Origin: JACVRW01 sp963733885
GTDB taxonomy: Bacteria > Actinomycetota > Thermoleophilia > Solirubrobacterales > Thermoleophilaceae
Assembly: GCA_963733885.1 (NCBI GenBank)
Contig: CAVTES010000005.1
Location: 62,001 to 126,000, forward strand
Direction of reading: 5' to 3'
Length of the DNA stretch: 64,000 bases
Of the stretch, positions 50,818-62,207 are shown in pieces (within the stretch, counting starts at the first letter, position 1; each line of letters opens with the position of its first letter). The notes beneath the pieces were generated by a model that worked only from the letters and a program-made list of their open reading frames with translations, had not been told where the DNA came from and ran no database searches. A program made the translations under genes and the position numbers.

Positions 50818-52440
50818 ATGCTCGAGGGGTTGATGCAGCACGACCATCCGCTGACGCTTCAGCTCGTCCTGGAGCGCATGCGGCGTCTCTACGCGGGAAC
50901 CGAGGTGGTGAGCGTCCGCGAGGGCGAGCGAACGCGCGCGACCTACGCCGAGGTCGCCGACCGCGCGGACCGCTTGTGCTCAGCGCTCGCGTCGCTCGGC
51001 GTGCGGCCCGGGGACAGGGTGGCCACGTTCTCGTGGAACACGCGGGAACATCTTGAGGCCTACCTCGCCGTGCCCTGCATGGGCGCCGTACTCCACACGC
51101 TGAACGTGCGGCTGTTCGCGGACCAGCTCGAATATGTGGTGGAGCACGCCGAGGACCGGGTGATCCTGGTGGAGGACTCGCTCGTGCCCGTGCTCGAGGA
51201 GCTGGCGCCACGGTTCGAGACCGTGAAGCACTACGTGGTGATCGGCGACGGAGACGCCGGCTCGCTCCCAGACCCGCTCCGCTACGAGGAGCTGCTGGCC
51301 GCGCAGGAGCCCGGCTACGACTATCCGGATCTGGACGACCGGCAGGCGGCGGGGCTCTGCTACACGAGCGGGACCACCGGCAACCCCAAGGGCGTGCTCT
51401 ACTCGCACCGCTCCAACGTGCTGCACGCGATGGGGCAGTGCATGGCCGACTCGATCGGCATGCGCTCGGACGACCGCGTCATGCCGGTCGTGCCGATGTT
51501 CCACGCGAACGCGTGGGGCATCCCGTACGCCTCGGCCCTGACCGGCGCCGGCCTCGTGATGCCCGGCCGGGACCTGAGCGCCCCGGCGCTCGCCGAGCTG
51601 ATCGCGGCCGAGCGGGTTACGCTGTCGGCGGCGGTGCCGACGATCTGGATGGACCTGCTGCGCCACGCCGACGCGCACGCATCCGACCTGTCGAGCGTCC
51701 GCCTCGTGATCTGCGGCGGCTCGGCCGTCCCGCTCACCCTGATGCAGCAGTTCGAGGAGCGCCACGGGGTGCGCATCCTGCAGGCCTGGGGCATGACCGA
51801 GACAAGCCCGCTCGGCTCGGTGGCGCGCCCGCCCGCCGGCGTGGACGACGCCGAGCACTGGCGCTGTCGCTCCACGGCCGGCCGGCCAGCCTCGCTCGTC
51901 GAGGCCCGCCTCATACGGGACGGCGGCGAGGAGGTCCCCTGGGACGGCAAGTCGACCGGCGAGCTCGAGGTGCGCGGCCCGTGGGTGGCGCGCCGCTACT
52001 ACGGCGAGGACGCCGGCGAGGAGAAGTTCGACGGCGACTGGCTGCGCACGGGGGACATCGCGGCAATCGACGAGGCCGGCTACATCATCATCAGCGACCG
52101 CACCAAGGACGTGATCAAGTCCGGCGGCGAGTGGATCTCGTCGGTGGAGCTCGAGAACGAGATCATGGCCCACCCGGCAGTGAGGGAGGCGGCCGTGATC
52201 GCCCGCCCCGACGAGCGCTGGGGCGAGCGGCCGCTGGCCTGCGTGGTGCCCGAGGAGGGCGAGACGCTCACGCTGGAGGAGCTGCGCGAGCACCTCGCTG
52301 CACGGGTGGCGAAATGGTGGCTGCCGGATGCGCTCGAGATCGTCGAGGAGGTGCCGAAGACGAGCGTCGGCAAGTTCGACAAGAAGGTGCTGCGTGCCAA
52401 GCTCGCCGGCCAGGCATCCGCGGGGGCACGGGGGGCGTGA
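50818..52440 (+). CDS. Long-chain/medium-chain acyl-CoA ligase (AMP-forming)
   Basis: 540 residues. ANL superfamily: AMP-binding P-loop CYTSGTTGNPKGVLYSHRSN near residue 182, the aromatic/TE motif LQAWGMTETSPLG, the Asp motif WLRTGDIAAIDEAGYIIISD, then DVIKSGGEWISSVELENEIM, and the catalytic Lys in PKTSVGKFDKKVLR. Activates a fatty or related carboxylic acid to its CoA thioester. Divergent from the glycosidase pair and convergent with the ABC transporter genes (16 bp), which may move a branched-chain or aromatic acid. Substrate not predictable. Confidence 0.9.
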   Translation: MLEGLMQHDHPLTLQLVLERMRRLYAGTEVVSVREGERTRATYAEVADRADRLCSALASLGVRPGDRVATFSWNTREHLEAYLAVPCMGAVLHTLNVRLFADQLEYVVEHAEDRVILVEDSLVPVLEELAPRFETVKHYVVIGDGDAGSLPDPLRYEELLAAQEPGYDYPDLDDRQAAGLCYTSGTTGNPKGVLYSHRSNVLHAMGQCMADSIGMRSDDRVMPVVPMFHANAWGIPYASALTGAGLVMPGRDLSAPALAELIAAERVTLSAAVPTIWMDLLRHADAHASDLSSVRLVICGGSAVPLTLMQQFEERHGVRILQAWGMTETSPLGSVARPPAGVDDAEHWRCRSTAGRPASLVEARLIRDGGEEVPWDGKSTGELEVRGPWVARRYYGEDAGEEKFDGDWLRTGDIAAIDEAGYIIISDRTKDVIKSGGEWISSVELENEIMAHPAVREAAVIARPDERWGERPLACVVPEEGETLTLEELREHLAARVAKWWLPDALEIVEEVPKTSVGKFDKKVLRAKLAGQASAGARGA

Positions 52441-52455
52441 GCCCGCCGATCAGCA

Positions 52456-53679
52456 TCAATGTGGTGCCTGGATGATGTCTCCCTGCAGCTTCCAGTTCTC
52501 ACCCTCGAACTGCATGATCTGCATCGCCTCGATCGGGTAGGTGTCCTCCTCTCCCTTCATCTGCACCTTGATCCCGGGCAGCAGGATGGGGATCTCCGTG
52601 TCCATGTTGCGGATGGAGTCCATCAGCGCCTCGCGCGTCGGCTCCTCCATCCCCTCCAGCGCTCTGACCATGGTGTTCGCCACGGCCCAGCCGTAGACGT
52701 GGAACGGGTCCTCGGGGTCGGCCTTGGGCTCGTGCTTCGCGAGCGCGTCCTTGTACTCCACCATCGCCGGGTCGTCCGCCCACTGCGGATCCTCGGGATC
52801 CATGAAGTACGACGTTGAGACGATGCCCTGGGTGTTCTCGAGGCCGACCGGCTCCAGGACCAGCTTCTTCGAGGCGCCCACGTTGTTGAGGATGTGGAGC
52901 ACCTTCCAGCCCATCTTGGCGACCGCGGCGATCGCCTGGGCCGAGAACTTCGGTGTCGAGATGTTGAGGAAGGTGTCGGCGTCGCTGCTCGCCAGCTTCG
53001 ACATCTGTGACGAGACGGTGGGATCGGTCACCTCGTAGCTCTCCTCGGCCACGATCTCGATGTCCGTGCCCTTGATCGCTTCCTTGAAGCCGTTCAGCAG
53101 GTCCTCGCCGAAGGCGTCGTTCTGGTACAGCACGGCCACCTTGGCGCCGGGCTTCTCCTTCTCGAGGTAGTCCGCGTAGACCTGCGACTCGGTCACGTAG
53201 TCGGGCTGCCAGCCCGTGGTCCACGGGTGCCCCTCCACGTCCGAGCCCCAGGTCGAGGCGCCGGTCGCCACGTACACGTGGGGCACCTCTTGGTCGTTCA
53301 CGTAGTCCCAGATCGCCACGTTGTTCGGGGTGCCGAGCGTGTTGAACAGCGCGAAGACCTCTTCCTGCTGGATCAGCCGGCGGGCGTTCTGCACCGCCCT
53401 GGGAGGCTCGTAGGCGTCGTCGAGCGTGACGAACTCGATCTTCCGGCCGTCCACCCCGCCCTTCGCGTTCACGAACTTGAAGTGGGCGCGCGCACCGATC
53501 GCGATGGAGCGGTAGGCGGACGCCGGGCCGCTGAACGGATAGCTGCCGCCGAGCTTGATCGACTCGTCGTCGATGCCGGGATCGCCACTGCCCTCCTCCT
53601 CGTCGCGTCCGCACGCGGCAAGCGCGAGCGCCACCGCGGCGAGCACCGCAAGCCACACCAGCCGAACGTTGCCTCTCAT
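52456..53679 (-). CDS. ABC transporter substrate-binding lipoprotein (LivJ/K type)
   Basis: 407 residues. Signal peptide with lipobox AALALAAC, then a Peripla_BP_6 fold: IKLGGSYPFSGPASAYRSIA, FKFVNAKGGVDGRKIEFVTL and DDAYEPPRAVQNARRLIQQE. Binds a branched-chain amino acid or a related small acid for the permease genes downstream in the transcript order (it is the 3' gene here). Overlaps the LivM-type stop by 4 bases. The acidic spacer (GRDEEEGSGDPG) after the lipid Cys is normal. Confidence 0.9.
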   Translation of the reverse strand: MRGNVRLVWLAVLAAVALALAACGRDEEEGSGDPGIDDESIKLGGSYPFSGPASAYRSIAIGARAHFKFVNAKGGVDGRKIEFVTLDDAYEPPRAVQNARRLIQQEEVFALFNTLGTPNNVAIWDYVNDQEVPHVYVATGASTWGSDVEGHPWTTGWQPDYVTESQVYADYLEKEKPGAKVAVLYQNDAFGEDLLNGFKEAIKGTDIEIVAEESYEVTDPTVSSQMSKLASSDADTFLNISTPKFSAQAIAAVAKMGWKVLHILNNVGASKKLVLEPVGLENTQGIVSTSYFMDPEDPQWADDPAMVEYKDALAKHEPKADPEDPFHVYGWAVANTMVRALEGMEEPTREALMDSIRNMDTEIPILLPGIKVQMKGEEDTYPIEAMQIMQFEGENWKLQGDIIQAPH

Positions 53680-54683
53680 GCCACTCCCTCTCTCTGGGTC
53701 AAAGGTCGCTCCTTCGCCGTCTCCGCCTCATCGCGCTCGCGCCGCCGCGCGGCCAGCGCGCGCAGCCGGCGTGGCAGGCCGGCCGCGCCCTGCGGCAGCA
53801 CCCACATGAACGCGATCAGCACACCGCCGTAGATCACGCCGGTGAGTGCGACGTTCACGTCGCTCGCGTAGACCGGGACGAACTCGATGAAGAGCGCCCC
53901 GAACAGCGCGCCGGAGATCGTGGCGAGGCCGCCCACCACGATCGCTGCGAGAAACGCGAACGACACCGTGAGCGTGAACGCCTCGGGCGCGACGAAGCCG
54001 ATTGCGAACACGTAGAGCGCGCCGGCCATGCCCGCGTAGCCGGCGCTCACGGCGAACATGCGCGTCTTCGTGGCCGCCAGGTCCACGCCCAGCGTGGACG
54101 CCGCGATCTCGCCGTCGCGCACGGCCTTCACCGCCCGCCCGAGCTGCCCTCGCATCATGCTCCACGCAATCAGGAACATGAGCGCAGCGATGACGAGGCA
54201 GAGCAGGTAGAGGAACTGGTCGTCCGCGAGCGGCAGCCATCCGGGCGCGGTGGGCTGCTCCACGGTCAGTCCCTGGGTGCCCTCGGTCAGGCCGTCGAGG
54301 CGCTTGATCACCTGCGGGAACGCGATCGCCAGGCCGAGCGTGACCAGCGCCAGGTAGAGACCGTGGAGGCGCAGGGCCGGCACCCCGAACAGGAAGCCGG
54401 CGGCGAAGCAGAGCGCCCCGGCCGCGGGTACGGTCAGCAGGTAGGGCACGCTCGCCTTCTCGATCAGGAGCGCGGCGGTGTACGCGCCGAGCCCGAAGAA
54501 GGCGCCGTGCCCGAGCGAGATCTGGCCGCTGTAGCCGACCAGCAGGTTGAGGCCGAGCACGGCCACGGCGTAGACGAGCACGAGCGTGAACTGGCCCACG
54601 CGATAGGGGCCGAATAGGAACGGCACCGCCACGGCCACTGCAGCTAGACCTGCCACGGCCAGCGCGCGCTTGCGCGCGCTCAT
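53676..54683 (-). CDS. livM: Branched-chain amino-acid-type ABC permease (LivM type)
   Basis: 335 residues from ATG 54683, overlapping the LivH stop (ATGA). About 9 membrane segments; LivM signature LNLLVGYSGQISLGHGAFFG then LGAYTAALL, and RAVKAVRDGEIAASTLGVDL (EAA-like loop). Ends in a charged tail (RRRERDEAETAKERPLTQRE). Forms the channel with LivH. Part of the five-gene livGFHMJ-type unit on the minus strand. Confidence 0.92.
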   Translation of the reverse strand: MSARKRALAVAGLAAVAVAVPFLFGPYRVGQFTLVLVYAVAVLGLNLLVGYSGQISLGHGAFFGLGAYTAALLIEKASVPYLLTVPAAGALCFAAGFLFGVPALRLHGLYLALVTLGLAIAFPQVIKRLDGLTEGTQGLTVEQPTAPGWLPLADDQFLYLLCLVIAALMFLIAWSMMRGQLGRAVKAVRDGEIAASTLGVDLAATKTRMFAVSAGYAGMAGALYVFAIGFVAPEAFTLTVSFAFLAAIVVGGLATISGALFGALFIEFVPVYASDVNVALTGVIYGGVLIAFMWVLPQGAAGLPRRLRALAARRRERDEAETAKERPLTQREGVA

Positions 54684-55561
54684 GCTCTGGCCACCTCCCG
54701 CGTGCCGAACAGCCCGGAGGGCCGCACCAGCAGCACGACGAAGATGATCCCGAGCGGCACGAGGATCTTCAGGTCCGCGCCGATGAAGTCCACGTAAGTG
54801 CCCGCAAGGTTCTCGCTCACGCCGATGATCCAGCCGCCAACGACCGCGCCGATGGCGCTGTCGAAGCCGCCGAGCGCGGCGGCCGCGAAGGCATAGATCA
54901 GGACCGCGCCCATCAGGTTCACGTCCAGGAACAGGCGCGGGGCCACGAGCACCCCGGCGAGCGCTCCGAGCGCGGCGGCGAGGCCCCAGCCCAGCATCAG
55001 CATGTGCCCCACTCGCACTCCCACGAGGGCGCTGGAACCCGGGTTGAGGGCCGCGGCGCGCATGGCCAGCCCGATCTTGGTGCGCTGGAAGAGCAGGAAG
55101 AGCAGCCCCACGACGCCGAGGAGCACCGCAACGATGCCGAGCGACTCGACGCTGAGCTGCACGCCGCCGAGCGTGATCGCCTCCTCGGAGAAGAGGCTCG
55201 GGAAACCGCGGTTGCCGAAGCCCCAGATCCACCCGGCCAGGCCGTTCAGGAGGATGAAGAGGCCGAGCGTGACGATTACGAGCGTGAGGACCTCGCCGCC
55301 CTCGAAGTGCCGGATCAGCACGCGCTCGATGACCATGCCGGCGATGAACGAGAGCCCGATCGTGGTGAGCGCCGCGAGTGCGATCGGCACGCCCGCCTCG
55401 TACAGCCCCCAGGCCACGAACGTGCTGAACATGGCCATCTCGCCCTGGGCGAAGTTCACCACGCCGGTGGAGCGGAAGATCAGCACGAGCGCCAGCGCCA
55501 TGGCCGCGTAGATGGAGCCGGTTGCGATTCCGTCCACCAGCACTTGGATGAAGCGCTCCAC
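54680..55561 (-). CDS. livH: Branched-chain amino-acid-type ABC permease (LivH type)
   Basis: 293 residues, about 8 membrane segments. LivH motifs: GSIYAAMALALVLIFRSTGV, VNFAQGEMAMFSTFVAWGLY and MRAAALNPGSSALVGVRVGH. The start ATG is at 55561, 9 bp after the LivF stop. Partner of LivM in the permease. Confidence 0.92.
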   Translation of the reverse strand: MERFIQVLVDGIATGSIYAAMALALVLIFRSTGVVNFAQGEMAMFSTFVAWGLYEAGVPIALAALTTIGLSFIAGMVIERVLIRHFEGGEVLTLVIVTLGLFILLNGLAGWIWGFGNRGFPSLFSEEAITLGGVQLSVESLGIVAVLLGVVGLLFLLFQRTKIGLAMRAAALNPGSSALVGVRVGHMLMLGWGLAAALGALAGVLVAPRLFLDVNLMGAVLIYAFAAAALGGFDSAIGAVVGGWIIGVSENLAGTYVDFIGADLKILVPLGIIFVVLLVRPSGLFGTREVARA

Positions 55562-55570
55562 GTCCCCTCC

Positions 55571-56281
55571 TCAGTAGCCCAGGTAGGAGCGACGCACCTC
55601 GTCGTCGCCCTTGATCCGGTCGGCCTCGCCGTCGAGGGCCATACGGCCGGACTCGAGGACGTAGGCATGGTCGGCGAAGTCGAGCGCGAGGTTCGCGTTC
55701 TGCTCGACGAGGAGGACGGTCATGCCCTGTTCGTCGCAGATCTCGCCGAGCACACGGAACAGCTCCTTGGTCACGATCGGGGCGAGCCCGAGCGACGGCT
55801 CGTCGAGCATCAGGAGCCGCGGGCGAAGCATCAGCGCGCGCGCCGAGGCGAGCATCTGCTGCTCCCCGCCGCTGAGGCTGCCCGCCTGCTGGCCGCGGCG
55901 CTCCGCGAGCCGCGGAAACCAGCCGTAACAGCGGTCGATGTCCGAGCGCACGGCCTTCCCGTCGCTTCGCACGTAGGCCCCGAGCCGGAGGTTCTCGTCC
56001 ACCGTCAGCGACGGGAAGGTGCCGCGTCCCTCCGGCACGTGCGCCACGCCGCGCCGGGCGATGTCCGCAGTCGCCTTGCCCACGAGGCTCTCTCCATCGA
56101 ACTCGACGGTGCCCTTGGTCTTCACCAAGCCCGAGAGCGCGCGCAGCACGGTGGTCTTCCCCGCGCCGTTCGGGCCCAGCATCGCGACTCGCCGGCCCTC
56201 GTCGATCGAGAAGTCGATGCCCTCGAGCACACGCACCTGGCCGTACGCGGCGCGGAGCCCCTTCACCTCGAGGAGACTCAC
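55571..56281 (-). CDS. livF: ABC transporter ATP-binding protein (LivF type)
   Basis: 236 residues from GTG 56281, overlapping the LivG stop (GTGA). Walker A GPNGAGKTTVLRALSG, signature SLSGGEQQMLASARALM, Walker B RLLMLDEPSLGLAPIV, and H-loop region VLLVEQNANLALDFADHAYV. The long frame upstream (56389) only reflects LivG on another frame. Energises the LivHM permease. Confidence 0.93.
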   Translation of the reverse strand: MSLLEVKGLRAAYGQVRVLEGIDFSIDEGRRVAMLGPNGAGKTTVLRALSGLVKTKGTVEFDGESLVGKATADIARRGVAHVPEGRGTFPSLTVDENLRLGAYVRSDGKAVRSDIDRCYGWFPRLAERRGQQAGSLSGGEQQMLASARALMLRPRLLMLDEPSLGLAPIVTKELFRVLGEICDEQGMTVLLVEQNANLALDFADHAYVLESGRMALDGEADRIKGDDEVRRSYLGY

Positions 56282-57042
56282 GCGGGGGCTCCCAGGTAGG
56301 CCTCGATCACGCGGCGGTTCTCCTGCACCGCGCGCGGCTCGCCCTCGGCGATCTTCTGGCCTACGTCGAGCACCACGACCTGTTCGCACAGGTCCATGAC
56401 CATGCCCATGTTGTGCTCCACGAGCAGCACCGTGAGGTCCAGGTCGTCGCGCAGGGTTCGGATCAGGTCGCCGAGCTCGCCGACCTCGGAGTGGTTCAGC
56501 CCGCTGGCCGGCTCGTCGAGGAGGAGGAGACGGGGGCGCTGGAACACCGCGCGGGCAAGCTCGACGCGCTTCAGCGTCCCGTAGGGGAGGCCGGCGGCCG
56601 GGTGGTCGGCCACATCCGACAGCCGCATGCGCGCGAGCGACTCGTCCGCGTCGGCGCGCAGGGCGCGCTCGCGCGCTCCGACCGCGCGCAGGCTGACCGC
56701 GCTGCCGAGGAAGCCCGGGCGCTCGCGGCTGTAGGCGCCCAGCATCACGTTCTCGCGCACGGTCATCGAGGCGAACAGGCCGAGGTTCTGGAAGCTGCGC
56801 GCGATGCCGAGCGCGGAGATCTCGTGCGGGGCGCGCGCGAGCAGGTCCTCGCCGTCGAAGGTGATGCTGCCCGACTGCGGCGTGTAGAGGCGGCTGACGC
56901 AGTTGAAAAGCGTGGTCTTCCCAGCGCCGTTGGGACCGATCAGCCCGCAGATCGAGCCGGACTCGACCGCGAACGACGTCTCATCCAACGCGACGACCCC
57001 GCCGAAGCGCACGATGAGCTTCTCGATCTCGAGAAGCGCCAC
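56278..57042 (-). CDS. livG: ABC transporter ATP-binding protein (LivG type)
   Basis: 254 residues. Walker A GPNGAGKTTLFNCVSR, signature-like GLPYGTLKRVELARAVFQRP (LSGG replaced by PYGT, common in LivG), Walker B RLLLLDEPASGLNHSEV and VLLVEHNMGMVMDLCEQVVV. First gene of the minus-strand unit, next to the divergent TetR gene. ATG 57042. Confidence 0.93.
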   Translation of the reverse strand: MALLEIEKLIVRFGGVVALDETSFAVESGSICGLIGPNGAGKTTLFNCVSRLYTPQSGSITFDGEDLLARAPHEISALGIARSFQNLGLFASMTVRENVMLGAYSRERPGFLGSAVSLRAVGARERALRADADESLARMRLSDVADHPAAGLPYGTLKRVELARAVFQRPRLLLLDEPASGLNHSEVGELGDLIRTLRDDLDLTVLLVEHNMGMVMDLCEQVVVLDVGQKIAEGEPRAVQENRRVIEAYLGAPA

Positions 57043-57093
57043 TCTCTTCTCCTCCTCACGCGCGGCGGAGCCCCTCAGCTCGCCGTTTCGCTA

Positions 57094-57115
57094 AGACACT
57101 GTTCACCAGGTGTCT
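57094..57115. promoter_or_regulatory. Inverted repeat, probable operator of the TetR/liv divergent region
   Basis: AGACAC-N10-GTGTCT, extended to TAAGACAC...GGTGTCTCA. It sits in the 85-bp gap between the divergent livG gene and the TetR gene, a usual place for a TetR family operator. It also overlaps the upstream alternative GTG start (57110) of the regulator gene. Confidence 0.55.
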
Positions 57116-57127
57116 CACGTGCCAAAC

Positions 57128-57691
57128 ATGCGCACGGCCGCGAGCCGGGCCGACGTGCTGGCGGCCGCGCGGCGCCGCTACGTGGAAGGTGAGCGGGTCG
57201 ACATGCGCGCCATCGCCGCCGACCTGGGCGTGTCGCGCGCGACCCTCTACCGCTGGTTCGGCTCGCGCGATGCGCTGCTCGGGGAGGCGATCGCGCGCGA
57301 GACGGAGGAGTACTTCGCCCACGTGCGCGCCCGGGTGGGGGGTCGCGGGGCGACGGCCCTCCTCGAGACGTTCGACAGGATCAACCGGGGCCTCGTCCGC
57401 GCCACCGGGCTGCGCCGCTTCCTGGAGCAGGAGCGCGAGGCGGCGCTTCGAACTCTCACGTCGAGCGGCGGCGTGGTGCAGCCGGCGGCGGTGGCGGCGA
57501 TCGCGGCGTTGATCGAGCAGGAGAGGGCGGGCGGGGCGTACCATCCGCCCACGGACCCTGCGACGCTGGCCTATGCGATCGTGCGCCTGGCCGAGGCCTT
57601 CATCTACAACGACGCCCTGGCTGGGATTCGGGGCGATGTGGAGGGGCTGCGGCGGGTCGAGGCGGCGCTGCTCGGATGTCCGCAGGAATGA
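57128..57691 (+). CDS. TetR-family transcriptional regulator (QsdR-like)
   Basis: 187 residues from ATG 57128; GTG 57110 would place the start on the operator. N-terminal HTH: VLAAARRRYVEGERVDMRAI, then AADLGVSRATLYRWFGSRDA and LLGEAI. The ligand domain is all-helical; GLRRFLEQEREAALRTLTSS and PATLAYAIVRLAEAFIYNDA resemble QsdR-group C-termini. Probably represses the divergent liv-type transporter and itself. Ligand unknown. Confidence 0.88.
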   Translation: MRTAASRADVLAAARRRYVEGERVDMRAIAADLGVSRATLYRWFGSRDALLGEAIARETEEYFAHVRARVGGRGATALLETFDRINRGLVRATGLRRFLEQEREAALRTLTSSGGVVQPAAVAAIAALIEQERAGGAYHPPTDPATLAYAIVRLAEAFIYNDALAGIRGDVEGLRRVEAALLGCPQE

Positions 57692-57705
57692 CTGGTCGCT
57701 ACCTC

Positions 57706-57731
57706 ATATCTTCTATACAATGACTTAGATT
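57706..57731 (+). promoter_or_regulatory. Candidate HspR-type operator and promoter of clpB
   Basis: ATATCT (57706-57711), 12 bases, CTTAGATT (57724-57731), same spacing as upstream of dnaK. The -10-like TATACA lies between the two (57714-57719). The clpB ATG at 57736 follows by 4 bp, so the transcript would have almost no leader and no Shine-Dalgarno site. Confidence 0.5.
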
Positions 57732-57735
57732 ATCT

Positions 57736-60273
<2,538 letters not shown>

Positions 60274-60323
60274 GGCCGGCTAAGGGGTAGGCGCTCCTCG
60301 CGCGTGCGTTCGGCGTCGAGGCG

Positions 60324-60348
60324 GCGCTCACCGGACACGGCTGAGCGC
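60324..60348 (+). terminator. Hairpin downstream of clpB
   Basis: GCGCTCA (60324-60330) and TGAGCGC (60342-60348) form a perfect 7-bp stem with an 11-nt loop, 50 bp after the clpB stop. No T tract; weak call. Confidence 0.35.
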
Positions 60349-60410
60349 GCCGACGTGTTGTAGCCCGTCGGCTCCCACAAGCCGTCAGGCCGCACGCACG
60401 TTGTTCAATC

Positions 60411-61487
60411 GTGCCTCGGCTGCGCTGCTCCACGGGCCTCGCCACAGCGGCCGGAGCGGCCGCCGTGCTGTTGGCCGCCCCACTCCCGGCGGCCGCCGGC
60501 GAGCGCGAGGTGCCCGACCCGCAGCGGCCGTTCCTCGCGGCCGGCCTCGGCGAGCTGGAGGACGTCGTCTTCCCGGGGAGCGCCCCGCGCGGCGCGAGCA
60601 TCGCCGCCGCGCGGTCGACCAGTCGCGCCTACACCACCGTGGACGGCTACAGCGTGGAGATCGAGACCTCGCCGGCGTACCGCCTGGACCCGGTGGCCGA
60701 CCAGGGCATCGTTGACTTCCTGGGGTCGCGCCTGCACGGGCCCGAGCTCGACAGGCTAAGCGTGTACGTGGGCTCGCCGGCCGAGATCCGAAGCCTCTGC
60801 GGCGGCGCCCCTGGCGTGGTTGCCTGCTACGCGATCGGCGAGAGCCGCATGTACGTGCCCGGCGAGTCCGTGCAGGGCGTGCCCGTGGAGTACCCGTTGA
60901 CGCACGAGTACGGCCATCACGTCGCGCGCTGGCGCTCGAACAACCCATGGAACGCGCTCGACTGGGGCGCCAAGCACTGGGCGAGCGCGGTGCGCGTGTG
61001 CACGCACGTGGACCGCGGGCTCCTGTTCCCCGGCAACCAGGGCGCGCACTACCGCGAGGATCCCGGAGAAGGCTTCGCCGACGGCTTCGCGCACCTCCAC
61101 TATCCGGACGTGCCCTGGTACTACAACGCGGTGATGCGTCCCGGCCCGCTCGAGTTCGAGGCGATCCGCAAGGACGTGCTCGAGCCGTGGTCGGGACCGC
61201 GGCGGCGCACGTTCCGTGGCCGGGTCGGCCCAGGCCGCGCCAAGCGGACGTTCATGATCCGCGTGGAGCTGGACGGCCGGTTGATCATGCGGCTCGAGGG
61301 CCCGGCAGGGGCCTCCTACTCGGTCGAGGCGGAGACCGCGGGCTTCGCGTCGGGAAGGACGCTGCGCTCCGGCGGGAAGATCGGGATGGAGTGGTGCCGC
61401 CGCCGCCCGGTGGACAGGTTGAGGCTGACGGTGCGCCGCCGCACCGGCTCGGGGCCGTTCGCGCTCAGAGTCGGCTGGCCCGGGTGA
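60411..61487 (+). CDS. Secreted putative zinc metalloprotease-like protein
   Basis: 358 residues from GTG 60411. Signal peptide (STGLATAAGAAAVLLAAPLP then AAAG). Central region contains YPLTHEYGHHVARWR, an HExxH zinc motif at residues 165-169, and a glutamate in REDPGEGFADGFAHLHYP (Glu220) that fits a gluzincin-type third ligand. A beta-rich C-terminal domain follows (FRGRVGPGRAKRTFMIRVEL), like a pre-peptidase C-terminal or carbohydrate-binding domain. No known family by name. The 3' end overlaps the convergent gene by 23 bp. Confidence 0.65.
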   Translation: MPRLRCSTGLATAAGAAAVLLAAPLPAAAGEREVPDPQRPFLAAGLGELEDVVFPGSAPRGASIAAARSTSRAYTTVDGYSVEIETSPAYRLDPVADQGIVDFLGSRLHGPELDRLSVYVGSPAEIRSLCGGAPGVVACYAIGESRMYVPGESVQGVPVEYPLTHEYGHHVARWRSNNPWNALDWGAKHWASAVRVCTHVDRGLLFPGNQGAHYREDPGEGFADGFAHLHYPDVPWYYNAVMRPGPLEFEAIRKDVLEPWSGPRRRTFRGRVGPGRAKRTFMIRVELDGRLIMRLEGPAGASYSVEAETAGFASGRTLRSGGKIGMEWCRRRPVDRLRLTVRRRTGSGPFALRVGWPG

Positions 61488-62127
61488 TCTCCACGAACAG
61501 GTCGTCGTACTCGATCTTGCGATTCGGCTTGTAGCGGCGGAACGTGTCGAACTGCACCCGGTAGCGGCCGGGCGCCGTGCTCCGCCGGAACAGCCGCTTC
61601 CTCGCCCGCACCTTCCAGCACGGGCCCCTCACCCGGCCTATCCTGACCGCGCGCGTCCGGACAGGACCGCCGCGCCCGTTCGCGCGCCTCCTCACATGCG
61701 CCCACAGTGTCCGGCCGAACCTGAAGCCCCGGGCTTGGATCCTGAGTCTCCGGTTCGGGGCGCCCGTCTCCGGCCCGACGCGCACGTACGTCGCCGTCGT
61801 GGGGAGGCTCACCTGGGCGGTGAGCGCGGGGTCCGTCTGGTCGGTGGCCACGTACGTGAGCACCTCCTGCCCTCTGAGGAGTCCGGGCAGTTTGAGGCTT
61901 CCCTGGATCTGTCCGCTCGCGTCCGCTACGAGTGTCGCGACGGGGTTGCCTCCGCGCGTGAAGGCGACATTACCGTTCGGCGTGTAACCCTGTGCCAGCA
62001 GATTGACCCGCGACGTCTCCCGGTAGCAGGCCCTGACCGGGTCCACGGCGAGAGTCGCGGCGGACGCGGCGGCGGGTGCGGCGAGGCCGAGGGACGCGAC
62101 CGCGAGGGCGGCGCGGAGATGCCTCAT
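61465..62127 (-). CDS. Secreted Ig-like beta protein, unknown function
   Basis: 220 residues from ATG 62127 (signal peptide AALAVASLGLAAPAAASA). Two beta-rich modules: TLAVDPVRACYRETSRVNLL and GYTPNGNVAFTRGGNPVATL, then TYVRVGPETGAPNRRLRIQA and RGFRFGRTLWAHVRRRA. Such modules are found in exported proteins of this group. A conserved Arg/Gly-rich C-terminus suggests wall association. Function unknown. Confidence 0.65.
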   Translation of the reverse strand: MRHLRAALAVASLGLAAPAAASAATLAVDPVRACYRETSRVNLLAQGYTPNGNVAFTRGGNPVATLVADASGQIQGSLKLPGLLRGQEVLTYVATDQTDPALTAQVSLPTTATYVRVGPETGAPNRRLRIQARGFRFGRTLWAHVRRRANGRGGPVRTRAVRIGRVRGPCWKVRARKRLFRRSTAPGRYRVQFDTFRRYKPNRKIEYDDLFVEITRASRL

Positions 62128-62207
62128 GCAGCTGATCCTAGCTAGGTGCACGCGTCCCGCCGGCAGGATAAATTCCGCGCAGGGGAGTCACCGCGAAAGG
62201 AAGAACC

